From NCBI GenBank assembly GCA_034509735.1, contig JACGWO010000013.1, forward strand, positions 9,940,136 through 10,004,135: DNA of 64,000 nt. The letters run 5' to 3'. The stretch is from Sesamum alatum (Eukaryota > Streptophyta > Magnoliopsida > Lamiales > Pedaliaceae). The notes below the pieces were generated by a model. The model made no database searches and was not told the DNA's origin. It saw nothing but the letters and a program-made list of their open reading frames with translations. Shown piece after piece: positions 21,887 to 33,165 of the stretch (its first letter is position 1; each line of letters opens with the position of its first letter). The translations under genes were made by a program, and so were the position numbers.

Positions 21887-22474
21887 CCCCTAGCATCCTA
21901 CAAGTTGCATGATGATGAATCTCCAACACACACACAACACACACACACACTCGGCTCTCTCTCCCTCTATCTCGTCCGCCCTCTCTCTCACACACTCCAA
22001 GAAAATTATTTTTTCTCTTAGTTCTCTTGTTCTTGGAACATTAGAACTTTAATGAATCAATACCATTAATTCATAATGTGTTATTGATTCATCCACTCCA
22101 AAATATAAACTTGTTCGTTGCTAGCACGACGTGCAAGATACGTGGGTGGATCGTGTGTCACGATTTGGAGGGTCTCAAGAACGAGATCTTGGTGCAAAAC
22201 GGGGAACAACGCGTGTAGCCGTTGAAGACGAAAACGACAACGGGTAGGTCTCGTTTTAGATTTTCGTCCTCTTTTATTTTCAACCCTATGGCCTCCATGA
22301 TTCTTTTATGTTTTATTATTCATGAGATACACCGAACACCCGGGAATTTCAAAGGCACACCCTTTGAAACGTGTTCTTTAATTTAAAGCATGTTTTTAAT
22401 TCCGCATTTAATTTTTAATTATACCGCGCTTCCGTATTCGCGCTTTTCCCGGGACGATCCACAATTCCTTTCAG

Positions 22475-22487
22475 TGGTATCAGAGCC
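22475..22487 (+). other. Primer-binding site, B1
   Basis: TGGTATCAGAGCC two bases after the LTR end; same initiator-Met tRNA site as families A and C. Confidence 0.9.
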
Positions 22488-22685
22488 TGGTTCGGTGTAT
22501 AGGCCTAGGGTTTATGTGCGTTTTAAGCATGAAACGTGTTTTGAGCATGTTTTAATTGAATCTTGATTTTCTTGATTATTTAAAGCATGTTGTTTTATTG
22601 CTTTTAATTCGTGTGAAATTCTGAATGTTGGTATTTTTCTGTTTTCTTGGGAAACGGGGGGGGGGAAATTGAACTGAAAACGAGA

Positions 22686-23217
22686 AACGCCACAGCCGGC
22701 CAGCCGGGAAGGCTGGCCGCGTGCAGCCGAGCGCTGCCGGCAGGGCAGACGCGCGCAGGCAAGGGTAGCCTGCGCGCGCCCGCCCAGCCGGTCGTGCAGG
22801 GGCAGCGCGCGCGCAAGGGGCGCCTCCCAGCCGCGCGCGCGCGGGCAGACGAGGGTGTCTGCGCGCGCGCGGCCGGTAGGCGCGCTCATGCGCGCGCGCG
22901 CGCGCAAGGCTATCGGGCGGAGAGCCCGCGCGCGGACGGCACCAGGCGCGCGCGCGCACGCAGACGGAGGCGTCTGCGCGCGCGCACTGCGCACAGCGTA
23001 GTCACGCGGCTGACGACCAGCAGGCCGGCGCGCGCGAGGCAGAGGAGCCTGCGCGCGCGACGGCCTGCCGGAACACCAGGCCGCGCAGCGCGCTGCCGGC
23101 CAGGCGCGCGCGCACGCAGGCAAGGGGCCTGCGCGCGCGCGCCCGGCCAGGGCAGTGCCTGCGCGCACGGCCGGCCGGCTACTGCCGGCGGCGGCGGCCG
23201 GCGGCTGCTGCAGCTAG
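22686..23217 (+). repeat. Long GC-rich hairpin array, B1 leader
   Basis: About 530 bp of nearly pure G+C, dense in CpG and alternating GC. Recurrent hairpin units are a 10-bp stem GCGCGCAGGC-AAGGGTA-GCCTGCGCGC (22751-22777), CAGAC-GAGGGT-GTCTG (22846-22861), CAGACG-GAGG-CGTCTG (22961-22976), AGGC-AGAGGA-GCCT (23037-23050) and CAGGC-AAGGG-GCCTG (23117-23131). The loops are purine-rich. The stem alternates between G-C and A-T at one position with both arms changed. Long open frames on both strands are artefacts of base composition. Confidence 0.75.
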
Positions 23218-24274
23218 GGTTTTTGAAACCCTAGTATTATTTTATTTTTTATTTACTTTTCAGTTTTAATTTTGAATTAATTCTGAAAATTCGTTTTTGG
23301 GTTCAATTTTGCCTAAATTCCTAAAGACATTATTTTAGGAGTAAAATAAATTGGATTTGGAATCCCGGGGTTATTTTACTTAAATAATGAGGAAAGGTTT
23401 TCCTAAAACGAGAAAAATATTATTACCAATATTTGTGTTTATTTTTCACACGTTGCGCACATGATCATTTATTTCTGTTTTGGATTATTATCATTGGAAA
23501 ATCATGAATTATTGGTATATTGTAATTATGTGATTGGATCATGTGATTATGTGTGTTGGATGGAAATGGATGATCACGAGCCCTAGACCGGATGTATGGT
23601 TTAATTTTCTGTTGGGCCTGTATGCCTCTTTAACTGCTTTCTCCTTCTCTCTTTCTAGTTGCCTTGGAATAATAAGGCATTCTACCTCCCTCCTTATGTA
23701 CTCCCCCGGGTTTTCGCTGGGGTTTCTATTTTTTTTATAATGTAATGAGAGTAGACTAGGAGTGAGGTTTCCATTTTTGTAATTGGTGGAGTAGAAGGAA
23801 GGACCACATGGAGAGCCCAGACCGGAGGTCCCTTGGCGTTTTCCATGAAGTGAAGAAAGAGAAAAAGAGACCAAGGCCCCATCAGCGTGATGATTGGGTT
23901 ACTATTATTGTAATTAGTATAGGACCAACCCAGATTGACCATAGATCCACTGCGGGCTCAGTGGGTCGCATAGGATTTGGGCTCGTGATCATCCAACAGG
24001 GGCGTGCTAGGCTTTAATTTTGCATGTGGTTATTTATGATGGATGAATTGCTTTTATTTATCATATAACTGCTATGGATGGATTTTATTTATGCATTATG
24101 GATGAATGTATGGATATATATGAGATCTCGGTCATTCACTACTCTCACATTGGTTGGACCAATGTTGAAATATTAGACCCTAGATAAAATGGACATGAAC
24201 TCTAAGGAGTTTGTCCATGCCTTCCAATCCATGGCACAGTGAGGAAGCTGTTTTAGGTCAATAGCGTGGTCTCA

Positions 24275-24364
24275 AACGAGTCGTGGGCACGTTATTGTAC
24301 TTAAAAGAGCTGCACTGTGTCATGAACGAAAAATGGGCTGCTGTTACCTGTCTCACGAGTCGTG
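24275..24364 (+). repeat. Palindrome pair, B1 leader
   Basis: The second copy, CACGAGTCGTG, is intact at 24354-24364. The first, near 24275-24286, reads AAACGAGTCGTGG with altered bases on its left arm. Spacing and position relative to gag match the A leaders. Confidence 0.55.
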
Positions 24365-24739
24365 GGGATACCAGTGGGTCTGTGGCTCGGTCGATTGTGT
24401 CGGGTCTAACGCCCAATTAGCATGATTCGCTTGGAGTCCTCGGGATCATGCGAAAGGGTGAGGCAATAATCTTGGGAAATCTCGTGGAACGAGAATGGTA
24501 TGGAATACCTCCCACAGGATCTTTTCCATGCGAATCGTAAAAGCGGGGTATGGGAAAAATCGCTGTGGTTCCCAAGCCCACTAGGAAAGGATTTCCCGAA
24601 AATCACGTTTGAGAGTACTGTGTTTTCGTATAAATAGTAGGAGGATTAAATGACTAAAGACCAAGCATTTAATTACTTCATCAAACCACCGTCTTTATTT
24701 TCTGCTGATCGCGCGTTGTTTTCTAAATGTAGATTTAAA

Positions 24740-25795
24740 ATGTCTAAGAACCCACTATCAACCATTCTTGAGACAACAAATTCAATGGAACAAATTACAA
24801 CGACTGGTTGCGCAATCTCAGGATAGTCCTAGATTACGAGAACCAAGGCTACGTCATGGACGAGCCTCTCCCTAGGACCTTACCGGAAGGATCCACGCCA
24901 GAAGAACGTGAGACGTTCGAGACTTGGCATAAGGATAACCGGAAGGTCCGTAGCGTCATACTTTGCTTCGCATGACCAATGAGATTCAGAAGCAATATGA
25001 AAGGCTAGACGATGTCCCTTCCATTATGGCTCGCCTTAAGGATTGCTATGCAGTCCCGGACCGGCATACTACGTATGTTCGCGACCAAGGCATTCTTTGG
25101 AACTAAAATGACAGAAGGATCCTCTGTACAAGAGGCATGGGGTTAAAATGCTTACCCTAGTGGAAAAGCTCGAGGACCTAAAGGCAGGTCTCGATAACGA
25201 AACGCTACATAGATGTGATCCTTCAGTCACTTCCCACCCTCCTTCGACCAATTTATTGTGAACTTATAACATGAATACACTTGAGAAGGGCATTCATTGA
25301 GTTGATCAATATGTTGGTGCAATATGAGGCAACGACTAAGAAGTCCACGCCTTCAGTATTGTTTGGAGGTGCCTTCAACTTCCAAGACGAAAGGCAAGGG
25401 TGCCGGACGTTGGAAAAGGAAGAAGGGGAAGGGAAAAGCCGTCATAGCAGCTACGAACACTCAGAGTGTTCCCATTGCCAAAGAGGGGAAAGGCAAAGGA
25501 AAGGGAAAGGTTGTCTCCAAGCAACAGTCAAAGGCATATGACATATGTATCAACTGCCGTGAGAAAGGGCATTGGAAGAGAGAGTGCCCCAAACTCTTCT
25601 CAAACCAAGGTATATATGTGATTGAGGTTAATATGGTCACTAATTCTGCCTCTTGGGTATTGGATACCGGCTGTGGAGCTCACATTTGCAATGATTTGCA
25701 GGTGCTGAAAAGAAGCAGAAAACTAAGTAGCGGGGACATGATTCCTGAAGCTTGGAAATGGCAAGGCCATCTCGGCAGAAAGCAGTAGGATCCGC
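24740..25795 (+). pseudogene. B1 gag and protease, frameshifted
   Basis: The ATG at 24740 reads MSKNPLSTILET, then the frame breaks within about 15 codons. Further gag pieces appear in shifting frames up to about 25340. A longer readable stretch has the Lys/Gly-rich region, an intact zinc knuckle CINCREKGHWKREC (25546-25587) and a protease active site DTG (25663-25671) in WVLDTGCGAHICND. Key catalytic and zinc residues are kept, unlike A (knuckle) and C1/C2 (protease). Most breaks are single-base indels, which could be real decay or consensus error. Confidence 0.85.
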
Positions 25796-26815
25796 CACTT
25801 TTAGTGATTAGTGATACCATTAGCATAGAATTAGAGCAAGTTTATTTTGTACCTAGTATGATTAAGAACATCATTTTCATTCCATTGTTGGACAATAGTG
25901 GTTATGAGTTCAGAATCAATAAAAATTGCTTTTATTTGATGAGGTGTGGAATTGCTCATCTACTTGGTACATTGCACAACGGGCTCTATATCTTGCAACA
26001 AACGAATTTCGTTCTTAACGCTCAACACAAACGGAAATTAGATAATAACGGGAACGCACGTCATGTGGCACGCTAGGCTTAGGTCACATATCCCAAGATA
26101 GGATGAAAAGGTTTGGTAGACTCAAAGAACCTAGAGGTTGGGGACTTGAGCGACTCTACCAACTTGTGAATTCTTGTCTAAAAGGAAAAATGACCAAGAA
26201 GCCCTTTGTAGGTCAAAGTAGGCTTGCCACGGGTCTGTTGGACTTGGTCCATACAGACGTATGTGGACCACTAAGGACGCAGGCTCGAGGTGGGTTCTCC
26301 TACTTCATAACCTTCACCGATGATCATTCACGTATTGGTTATGTTTACCTAATGAGGTACAAGTCTGAAGCTCTTTGAGAGGTTTAAAAGAATTCAGACT
26401 TGAAGTGGAGAACCAGACCAACTGCAAAATTAAAGTCCTACGGTCAGACCGAGGCGGTGAATACCTTAGTGCCGAATTCCTAGATTATCTAAAAGAAAAT
26501 GGTATAATTATCGGAATGGACACCTCCCGGAACACCATTAGTTAATGGCGTCTCTGAAAGGAGGAACCGAACCCTGTTGGACATTAGTTCGGTCCATTGA
26601 TGAGTTTTTTACCAAATTGCCCTTATCATTTTGGGGTTATGCATTTAGAAACGGCAGCCAAGTTGTTAAATTTTGGCCCGCCTACCAGTGCATTGACCCA
26701 AACGCCATATGAGATATGGCACGGCAAGCCTGCGTCCCTACAACTACTTGAAAGTATGGGGTATCCCCGCATACGTCAAGAGGTTAGTGGGAGATAAGCT
26801 AGAATCCAGGTCATA
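25796..26815 (+). pseudogene. B1 integrase, frameshifted
   Basis: Protease end and integrase N-terminal pieces run from 25804. The zinc-binding part is disrupted around 26055-26150. The core is recognisable: SCLKGKMTKKPFVGQS, HTDVCGPLR (Asp near 26256) and FTDDHSRIGYVYLMRY (Asp near 26320). The third block (GVSERRNRT near 26545) is in another frame. The end region (YEIWHGKPAS near 26710) keeps the 7 nt that C1 and C2 have lost. Confidence 0.8.
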
Positions 26816-28845
26816 GCCTATGCAGGTTCGTTGGATACCCTAGAGAAAACTGTGGGGTTATTACTTTTTATGACCCTTTGGAACAAAAGGTATTTGTTTC
26901 AAGGAATGCAGTATTCTTGGCAGCAAGGCTTCCCGGAGGATATCCAACCTGATGAGCTGATCCTTGAGGAATCAAGTGATGGAACTCAGCCATCAGAAAA
27001 TAGCCGCGGAAACCTCACCAAAGAGGATTTAGGATTAACGCACGGAGGGCTGACCAACCTAGAGAAGTCCAACATGCTAGGCATGAAGGACAACCTCAAG
27101 AAAGGCCAGTCCCGGCCCCTGAACCGCCGGCTCTCGATACAGTCAGTGCCCACAGTCACCACTGACGTTCCCGTTCCTCCGTAGGTCCACTAGAGAATCC
27201 AGACCTCCAGTGAGATATGGGTTTCTAGGTACGGACCGATCTTCTGGATAAACGATCCTAAGACATACGGGGAAGCGATGTTCTGACATCGACTCCGGGA
27301 AATGGCTTGAGGCCATGAAGACCGAAATGGACTCCAATGAGCGAGAACCAAGTTTGGAGACTTGTAGATCCACCGAAAGGTGTTAAGCCAGTGGGCTGTA
27401 AGTGGGTCTACAAGCGCAAACTCCGGCGTTGATGGAGAAGTCACAACCTTTAAGGCTAGGCTTTGTAGCTAAGGGATACACTTCAAACGACCCGGGGGTC
27501 GATTTTGAGGATACCTACTCGCCAGTCCATTCGGATCCTGCTTGCCATAGCAGCATGGTATGACTATGAAATATGGCAGATGGCACGTGAAAAACGGCCT
27601 TCCTCAACGGTTTCGTTGAAGAAGAGATCTATATGGATCAGCCGGAGGGTTTCACGGTCACTGGGAGAAGAACAGAAGGTCTGTCGTCTCCAGAAGTCCA
27701 TCTATGGCCTCAAACAAGCATCCCAGAAGTTGGAACATTTCGATTTGATGAAGTAATACGGGGATATGACTTCATCAAAAACGAATCCGACCCTTGTGTA
27801 TACAAGAAGGTCAGTGGGAGCTCTATTAGTGTTCCTAGTGCTTTACGTCGATGACATTCTGCTCATTGGTAATGACGTCAGAATGTTAGGAAACACAAAA
27901 GCATGGTTGTCAACCAAGTTTTTCCATGAAGGACTTGGGTGAAGCCTCCTACATCCTAGGCATCCAGATTGTCAGGGACAGATCTAAAAGGATGTTAGGG
28001 CTCACCAAAACTCGTATATGGAGAAAGTCCTAAAGAGAATCGAATGGACAACTCCAAACGAGGATTCCTTCCAATGAGGCCATGGGATCAAGTTGTCCAA
28101 GAAGCAGTCCCCGCAGACTGATGAGGAACTTGAAAAGATGAAAGTCATTCCCCTATGCTTCTGCCGTAAGGTAGCATCCAATATGCGGGTCCATTGCACC
28201 AGGCCTGACATTTGCATACGCTTTGAGCGTGACAAGCAGATATCAGTCCTGTGCAGGAGAGGCACATTGGAATGCCGTTAAGGGCATCCTTAAGTACCTA
28301 GGAGGACTAAGGAAATGTTCTTGGTCTATGGCAATGGAGAACTAATTCTGGAAGGCTTTAGCGACGCTAGCTTCCAGTCTGATGACGATGATGCCAAGTC
28401 TCAATCGGGGTATGTATTCAAACTCAACGGAGGGTAGTGGCTTGGAAAAGTTCCAAGCAAGCAACCACTGCTGACTCCACCACTGAGGCTGAATACATAG
28501 CAGCTTCAGAAAGCTGCTAAGAAGCGGTTTGGATGAGAAACTACATCCAAGAGTTTGGGTGTTGGTGCCTAGGATCGCCGAGCCTGTTTGTCATCTTCTT
28601 CTGTGATAACAACGGTGCAATAGCGCAAAGCAAAGGAACCGAGATCTCATCACCGTTCCAAACACATTCTTAGACGCTACCATCTTCTTTAGAGAAATGG
28701 TAGGAAGAGGTGACGTTCGGATGGACCGAGTCAAACCTCAGCAGACAACACAGCAGACCCCTGACAAAGCCTATGTCGCAGAGTGGCTCATACGCAACAT
28801 CTTGAGAAGATGGGATTAGGCATATGGGGTGATTGGCTTTAAAAG
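26816..28845 (+). pseudogene. B1 reverse transcriptase and RNase H, frameshifted
   Basis: This is the only copy here that keeps the whole reverse-transcriptase length. The order is PPKGVKPVGCKWVYK (near 27370), the palm segment that family members read as QMDVKTAFLNG but which is broken by indels near 27580, VCRLQKSIYGLKQAS (near 27680) and LYVDDILLIGND with intact YVDD (27844-27855). RNase H pieces follow (DASFQSDDDDAKSQSG near 28370). Numerous one-base frameshifts make it inactive as assembled. It serves as the reference for the ~340-bp deletion in C1 and C2. Confidence 0.85.
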
Positions 28846-28848
28846 GTC

Positions 28849-28859
28849 AAGTGGGAGAT
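28849..28859 (+). other. Polypurine tract, B1
   Basis: AAGTGGGAGAT immediately before the 3' LTR TG, preceded by GGTCA as in A. Confidence 0.85.
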
Positions 28860-30864
28860 TGTTTAGAATAGGTGACCATGTAAGCCAATTTTGGCAGGAA
28901 TATGTAACCTATGTTCTAGACAATTTCAGGTGTTTGATAAATCATTAATGAATAAAGAAGTGAATTTCATTTGGCATCACTTTGTTTGTGTTCACTTATA
29001 TTTGTTTTCCATATCTGTTCACTCTGCAAACAAAGCCCACGGACTGAGAATCAATTTCGGGGACTGGGACTACGCTTGGAGGTAGGTCCATGGAATCAGT
29101 CTTCCCGAATCAGTCCGGAAATCTCCAAGTCAAGGAATCCCGAAAATGGGTACCGGGGATTCCATTTGAGACTTGCACTAAGCACCTGCTGTCGTGTTTC
29201 ATCGACGGGTGACGAGGGTCGTCTAAGCAGTGTTAGTGGGTCAGCATGCTAGGACGCAGCTGACTGAGGTGACTCGCGGGAACCGTCTTACGGAGGACCT
29301 TGAGTATGGTCAGCAAGGTATGACGTGTATTCCCGGTTCCAACGGTACAGGTCAAGTCCTTTGACTTGAGGAATTGCTGAGTTTACCTGTACATCAGGGC
29401 TGTATCTTAGATATGGTGAGAGATTTGCCAGAATTCTCTTTGGTAGTCATAAGCCATGTCTAGTGCAGTTCTGGTGTGCAAAGTGACAGTAGTTTCCAAG
29501 AATGGATCTGTCTCCTGTCAATAGGTTTTGGCAGTTGAGTCTCATGTATACTCTAGGTCTTGTCCCTAAAACTGCGGCCACAGTGACTGAACAGAAGGGA
29601 AGGATTCCCTTGCGGCGTTTAGTGAGGACAGACCGACACTTAGGTCCAAAATGGGTACCTACATTTTCCGTGCCCTAGACTCTAAGTGATGAGGACCGAA
29701 GACAGAAGGACAAGTGTACTGTTAGAGCCTAAATGTTCATCCCTGAATATTTCACCTAGTCTCTAGTGCCATGGACCGTTGCTAGATGGCCACCCATGGT
29801 AACGGAAGGATTCTAGGAATCCGACCAAGTCTAGCTGAAAGGTGAACCTAAAGAGTCACACACTATCCACACACATTTAGATATTTAATTAGGAATTAAA
29901 TATTGGAGTGAAGGAATGATTAAAATGGATTTAATCGGGTCCTTTATTTTTTCTTGGAGAAATAATTCCTTCTATCAGATATAAGGAATTAAATTGATAA
30001 ATTAGATTTATCAAAGGGATTTATTTAATGGGCTTAAATAATATTTTATATTTATTTTTAGCCTCTTGAAAATATTTAAATAGTTTTAAATATTCCATTA
30101 AATTAAATTAAATCAACGGTGAGATGAATGGGAGAGATGGATGGCTAGGATTGTTTTGACTAGGTCAAAACACTACTTTGACTAGGACTTTGACTAGGTC
30201 AAAAATCCTAGTCAAAATAGAGTTCTTGAAAGAGGAGTTTAAAGAGGATTAGACTCCTCTTCTATATAAACCCCTAGCATCCTACAAGTTGCATGATGAT
30301 GAATCTCCAACACACACACAACACACACACACACTCGGCTCTCTCTCCCTCTATCTCGTCCGCCCTCTCTCTCTCTCACACACTCCAAGAAAATTATTTT
30401 TTCTCTTAGTTCTCTTGTTCTTGGAACATTAGAACTTTGATGAATCAATACCATTAATTCATAATGTGTTATTGATTTCATCCACTCCAAAATATAAACT
30501 TGTTCGTTGCTAGCACGACGTGCAAGATACGTGGGTGGATCGTGTGTCACGATTTGGAGGGTCTCAAGAACGAGATCTTGGTGCAAAACGGGGAACAACG
30601 CGTTGTAGCCGTTGAAGACGAAAACGACAACGGGTAGGTCTCGTTTTAGATTTTCGTCCTCTTTTATTTTCAACCCTATGGCCTCCATGATTCTTTTATG
30701 TTTTATTATTCATTGAGATACACCGAACACCCGGGAATTTCAAAGGCACACCCTTTGAAACGTGTTCTTTAATTTAAAGTATGTTTAAATTCCGCATTTA
30801 ATTTTTAATTATACTGCGCTTCCGCATTCGCGCTTTTTCCCGGGACGATCCACAATTCCTTTCA
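28860..30864 (+). mobile_element. B1 3' LTR
   Basis: 2005 bp; begins TGTTTAGAATAGG with one extra T relative to other LTR starts. It ends CACAATTCCTTTCA followed by TSD CATTT. The W-box cluster is at 30153-30216 and TATATAAA at 30263-30270. Many differences from the 5' LTR are single-base insertions in short homopolymers. Confidence 0.92.
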
Positions 30865-31789
30865 CATTTAGGCGCCGATTCCGTACGGGTACGATCCTTC
30901 CGTCTACCGTCTCCCGGCCTTAGTCTAGGGTATGGAATTGGGCGTCGGTTCCCATCCTTGACTAGGCATCTATGCTTAATACTCGAGACCACGTATGCTT
31001 CATTGCGTCGACACAGGAAACCATCCCTGTTCGACCAACCACTGTGGCCACAGCTTCAAACAGCATGAACGTGTCTCCGAGTGCATAGGAGATACCTCTG
31101 TCAGATACTGACAGGGGACGGATCCTCTTCTTGGAATCCACCGTCCTCGCTACACATTCCGACTGCACTGGACAAGGTTTATGATAATCATCTTACAGAA
31201 TGATTACCTTTTGCCAGATCCAAGATACAGCCGTCCTGTGCACGCGACTGCCATGATCCCTCAAGTCTGAGGATTACTCCCGTACTATCGGAACCGGGGA
31301 AAAACCAATCATACCGACCAAGCCTCCAAGGCTTCCATATGATGATCCTCGCAAGTCAGTCCAGTCGGCTCGACCCCAGTCGACCAACCCATCAAGATCG
31401 TGTAGGCGTCCCACGTCTGTCGCCGATGAAACACGGCACTCGTCCAATGAACACGACTCTTGACGTAAGTCTCAATAGGACTCTCGATGCCCTGTCTCGA
31501 GGTCCTCGACTTGGAACGTTTCAGACCCAACTCTTAATCAGTTGGTTTCATGACCACCATCCAATGCGTGGCCCAACTGCACGAGTTGTTATCCATGGTC
31601 TGTGGGCTTTGTTGCGATATAAGTTAAACACCGTTTTTAACAAATGTAAGATGAGCGCAACAAAGAAGGTACCATTGGTGATGAACACTCATCTTATTCA
31701 TCACATAATAATATTTACATTTACATTCAAGTTGTCAGATAGGTTACAAATCGCCAAACCTATTGGCTTTCTGGTCACCTATTCTAACA
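30865..31789 (-). mobile_element. C1 5' LTR, second segment on plus strand
   Basis: Resumes the C1 5' LTR after B1 (the TSD copy CATTT comes first) and ends CACCTATTCTAACA, followed by the C1 TSD TAAAT. Bases CCCAGTCG, CACTCGTCC and TACGATCC match the C2 5' LTR. Several one-base indels relative to other C LTRs are present. Confidence 0.9.
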
Positions 31790-32745
31790 TAAATAATCCC
31801 ATTCTATGGAATTAATTAATGGGCTTGGTATATTAAATAGGATTTAAATATAAAGTCCATGGGACTATTTAATTTAGAATTAAATAAGTCCTTTCCATTA
31901 ATTAACTAATGGGCTTAGTATATTAAATATGATTTAATATATATATAAAGTCCATGGGAATATTTAATTGGAATTAAATAAGCCCATTCCATAAAGCCCA
32001 TCAAAATGGATGGACAAAAATTTGATCTAGAGAATGATGAGATGAAGGGCCATGATTAATTTGACTTAATCAAAAGCCTAATTTGACTAGGAGTTGACTA
32101 GGTCAAAATCCTAGTCAAAGTGTGTGTCTTTGGAAAGAGTTTGAGAAGGAATAGGAATTCCATCTTCTATAAATACTTAAAAAAAAAACACTCACACCTA
32201 GTATTCTCTACAACTCTCATCTCTCAATTTCCTCTCAAAATTCATCCATGCCCTTTTCTTAATCTCCAAGAATACTACTTTGTTCTTCTTGATTTATTCA
32301 AGTTACAAACATAAGAGACATTGGTTGCGTTAATTGATAGCGTGTACCGATGTCTCTTCTCCCCAAAATAATTTCTTGCTAGCACAAGGGTTGTTTGCTT
32401 TCCGGTGGAGTGAGTGAGATGATTTAGAGGGTCTCTTCTTTGAGATCTTTGGTGCAAAACGGGGGAACAATGCGTGTAGCCGAAACGAAGACAAAACTAC
32501 AACCGGGTAGGTTCTTTAATTTCGTTTTTTTCGGTTTCAATTCTATGGCCTCCATGTTGTGCTTTATTGAACATGAGATACACCGAACGCCCGGGAAAAA
32601 TCAAGGGCACACCCCTTGATTCGTTTATGTATATTATGCATGATTTAAATTCCGTTTAATTATGCTTTGTAATTTTTTATTACGCATTCTTTCGCGCTTC
32701 CGCTATACGCGCTCATCTCCCGGACCGATCCACCGATTTCTTTCA
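31790..32745 (+). mobile_element. A LTR between A1 and A2, second segment
   Basis: Continues the LTR begun at 5989 (TSD TAAAT at 31790-31794) through the ~90-bp AATGGGCTT tandem units, W-boxes and TATA to CCGATTTCTTTCA. It leads directly into an A interior, so this single LTR joins two tandem A interiors. Confidence 0.9.
32061..32175 (+). promoter_or_regulatory. A2 5' LTR promoter: W-boxes and TATA
   Basis: Five W-box cores on both strands lie in 32061-32118, including the inverted pair TTGAC-TAG-GTCAA, followed by TATAAATA at 32168-32175. A C-insertion separates the upstream half of the LTR by 24.5 kb. Confidence 0.6.
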
Positions 32746-32746
32746 G

Positions 32747-32760
32747 TGGTTATCAGAGCC
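32747..32760 (+). other. Primer-binding site with one-base insertion, A2
   Basis: TGGTTATCAGAGCC has an extra T compared with TGGTATCAGAGCC in every other copy. If real, it would weaken tRNA pairing. The surrounding sequence has several one-base homopolymer insertions, so a consensus error is also likely. Confidence 0.75.
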
Positions 32761-32991
32761 CAGTTCGGTGTATAGGCCTAGAATTCTATGTGCTATGTGC
32801 GTTTAAGCATGATAAACGTGTTTTAATTTACGTTTATAGCATGTTTATCGTAGATAATTATTGGCGTTTTAATTTTGCATGGGATTTGGATCTTGGTTTT
32901 CTTGAATATGTATATATACATGTTCTAGGTGTAATTTATCTTGTGGTTCCGAAAAATTGCATGAAAAGTCGAAAAGGAGTGAAAAACGGCG

Positions 32992-33165
32992 AACCGGCAG
33001 CAGCAGCATGCTGGCCGCGCGTGCAGGCAGGGGCCTGCGCGCGCCCGGCCAGCGCGCCCAGCGTGCGCGGACAGCACTGTGCGCTGTGCCGGCCGCGCGC
33101 GCAAGCGCTAGGCACAAGGCGCGCGCTGGGTGCGCGCGCGCGCGCCTTGCCGGCCGGCTGTGCCG
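32992..33165 (+). repeat. GC-rich hairpin tract, A2 leader
   Basis: About 174 bp. It has CAGGC-AGGG-GCCTG at 33024-33037. It lacks the GGGGCGCGGCCGGG portion present in A1 but has extra sequence downstream, so the tract has changed on both sides since duplication. Confidence 0.7.

Larger units (their letters stand above)
20481..22473 (+). mobile_element. B1 5' LTR
   Basis: 1993 bp, TGTTAGAATAGGTGACCATG to CACAATTCCTTTCA. Compared with the 3' LTR and the solo B LTR it differs by scattered substitutions and several one-base indels (for example near 20833, 20857, 21026 and 21131). It is noncoding. A CA/CT-rich simple sequence lies at 21925-22000 in R-U5. Confidence 0.92.
22474..24739 (+). other. 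B1 untranslated leader
   Basis: 2.27 kb noncoding leader. It contains the PBS, a ~530-bp GC-rich tract, AT-rich sequence, a block homologous to the A leader (GGCTTTAATTTTGCATG near 24010; CACTGCGGGCTCAGTGGGTC near 23950) and a palindrome pair. It parallels the A and C leaders in order, which argues for common descent. Confidence 0.8.
20481..30864 (+). mobile_element. B1: full-length family B copia element
   Basis: 10,384 bp with both LTRs, PBS, leader, gag-pol remnant and PPT, flanked by CATTT (20476-20480 and 30865-30869). The C2 LTR shows the empty site GTGAACATTTAGGCGCC (near 48421). The structure is complete but the coding region is broken by many frameshifts, most of them single-base. 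It sits inside the C1 5' LTR in opposite orientation to C1. Confidence 0.93.
7289..31789 (-). mobile_element. C1: copia element with three nested insertions
   Basis: Minus-strand family C element inserted in an A LTR, with TSD TAAAT (7284-7288 and 31790-31794). In transcription order it contains the 5' LTR (31789 to 30865, then 20480 to 19168), PBS (19165-19153), leader, gag-pol (13097 to 9540), PPT and 3' LTR (9511 to 7289). It is broken by a solo B LTR, a solo C LTR and the complete B1 element. Removing these leaves an element like C2. The first base of the right-hand LTR terminus (7289) is G where other copies have T. Confidence 0.9.

Noticed and set aside
22512..23234. Long overlapping open frames on both strands (up to 218 codons) in the B1 GC tract
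   Set aside because: The tract is nearly all G and C, so stop codons are rare in every frame. The predicted peptides are Ala/Arg/Gly/Pro-rich low complexity, the tract lies in the untranslated leader, and lengths vary between copies.
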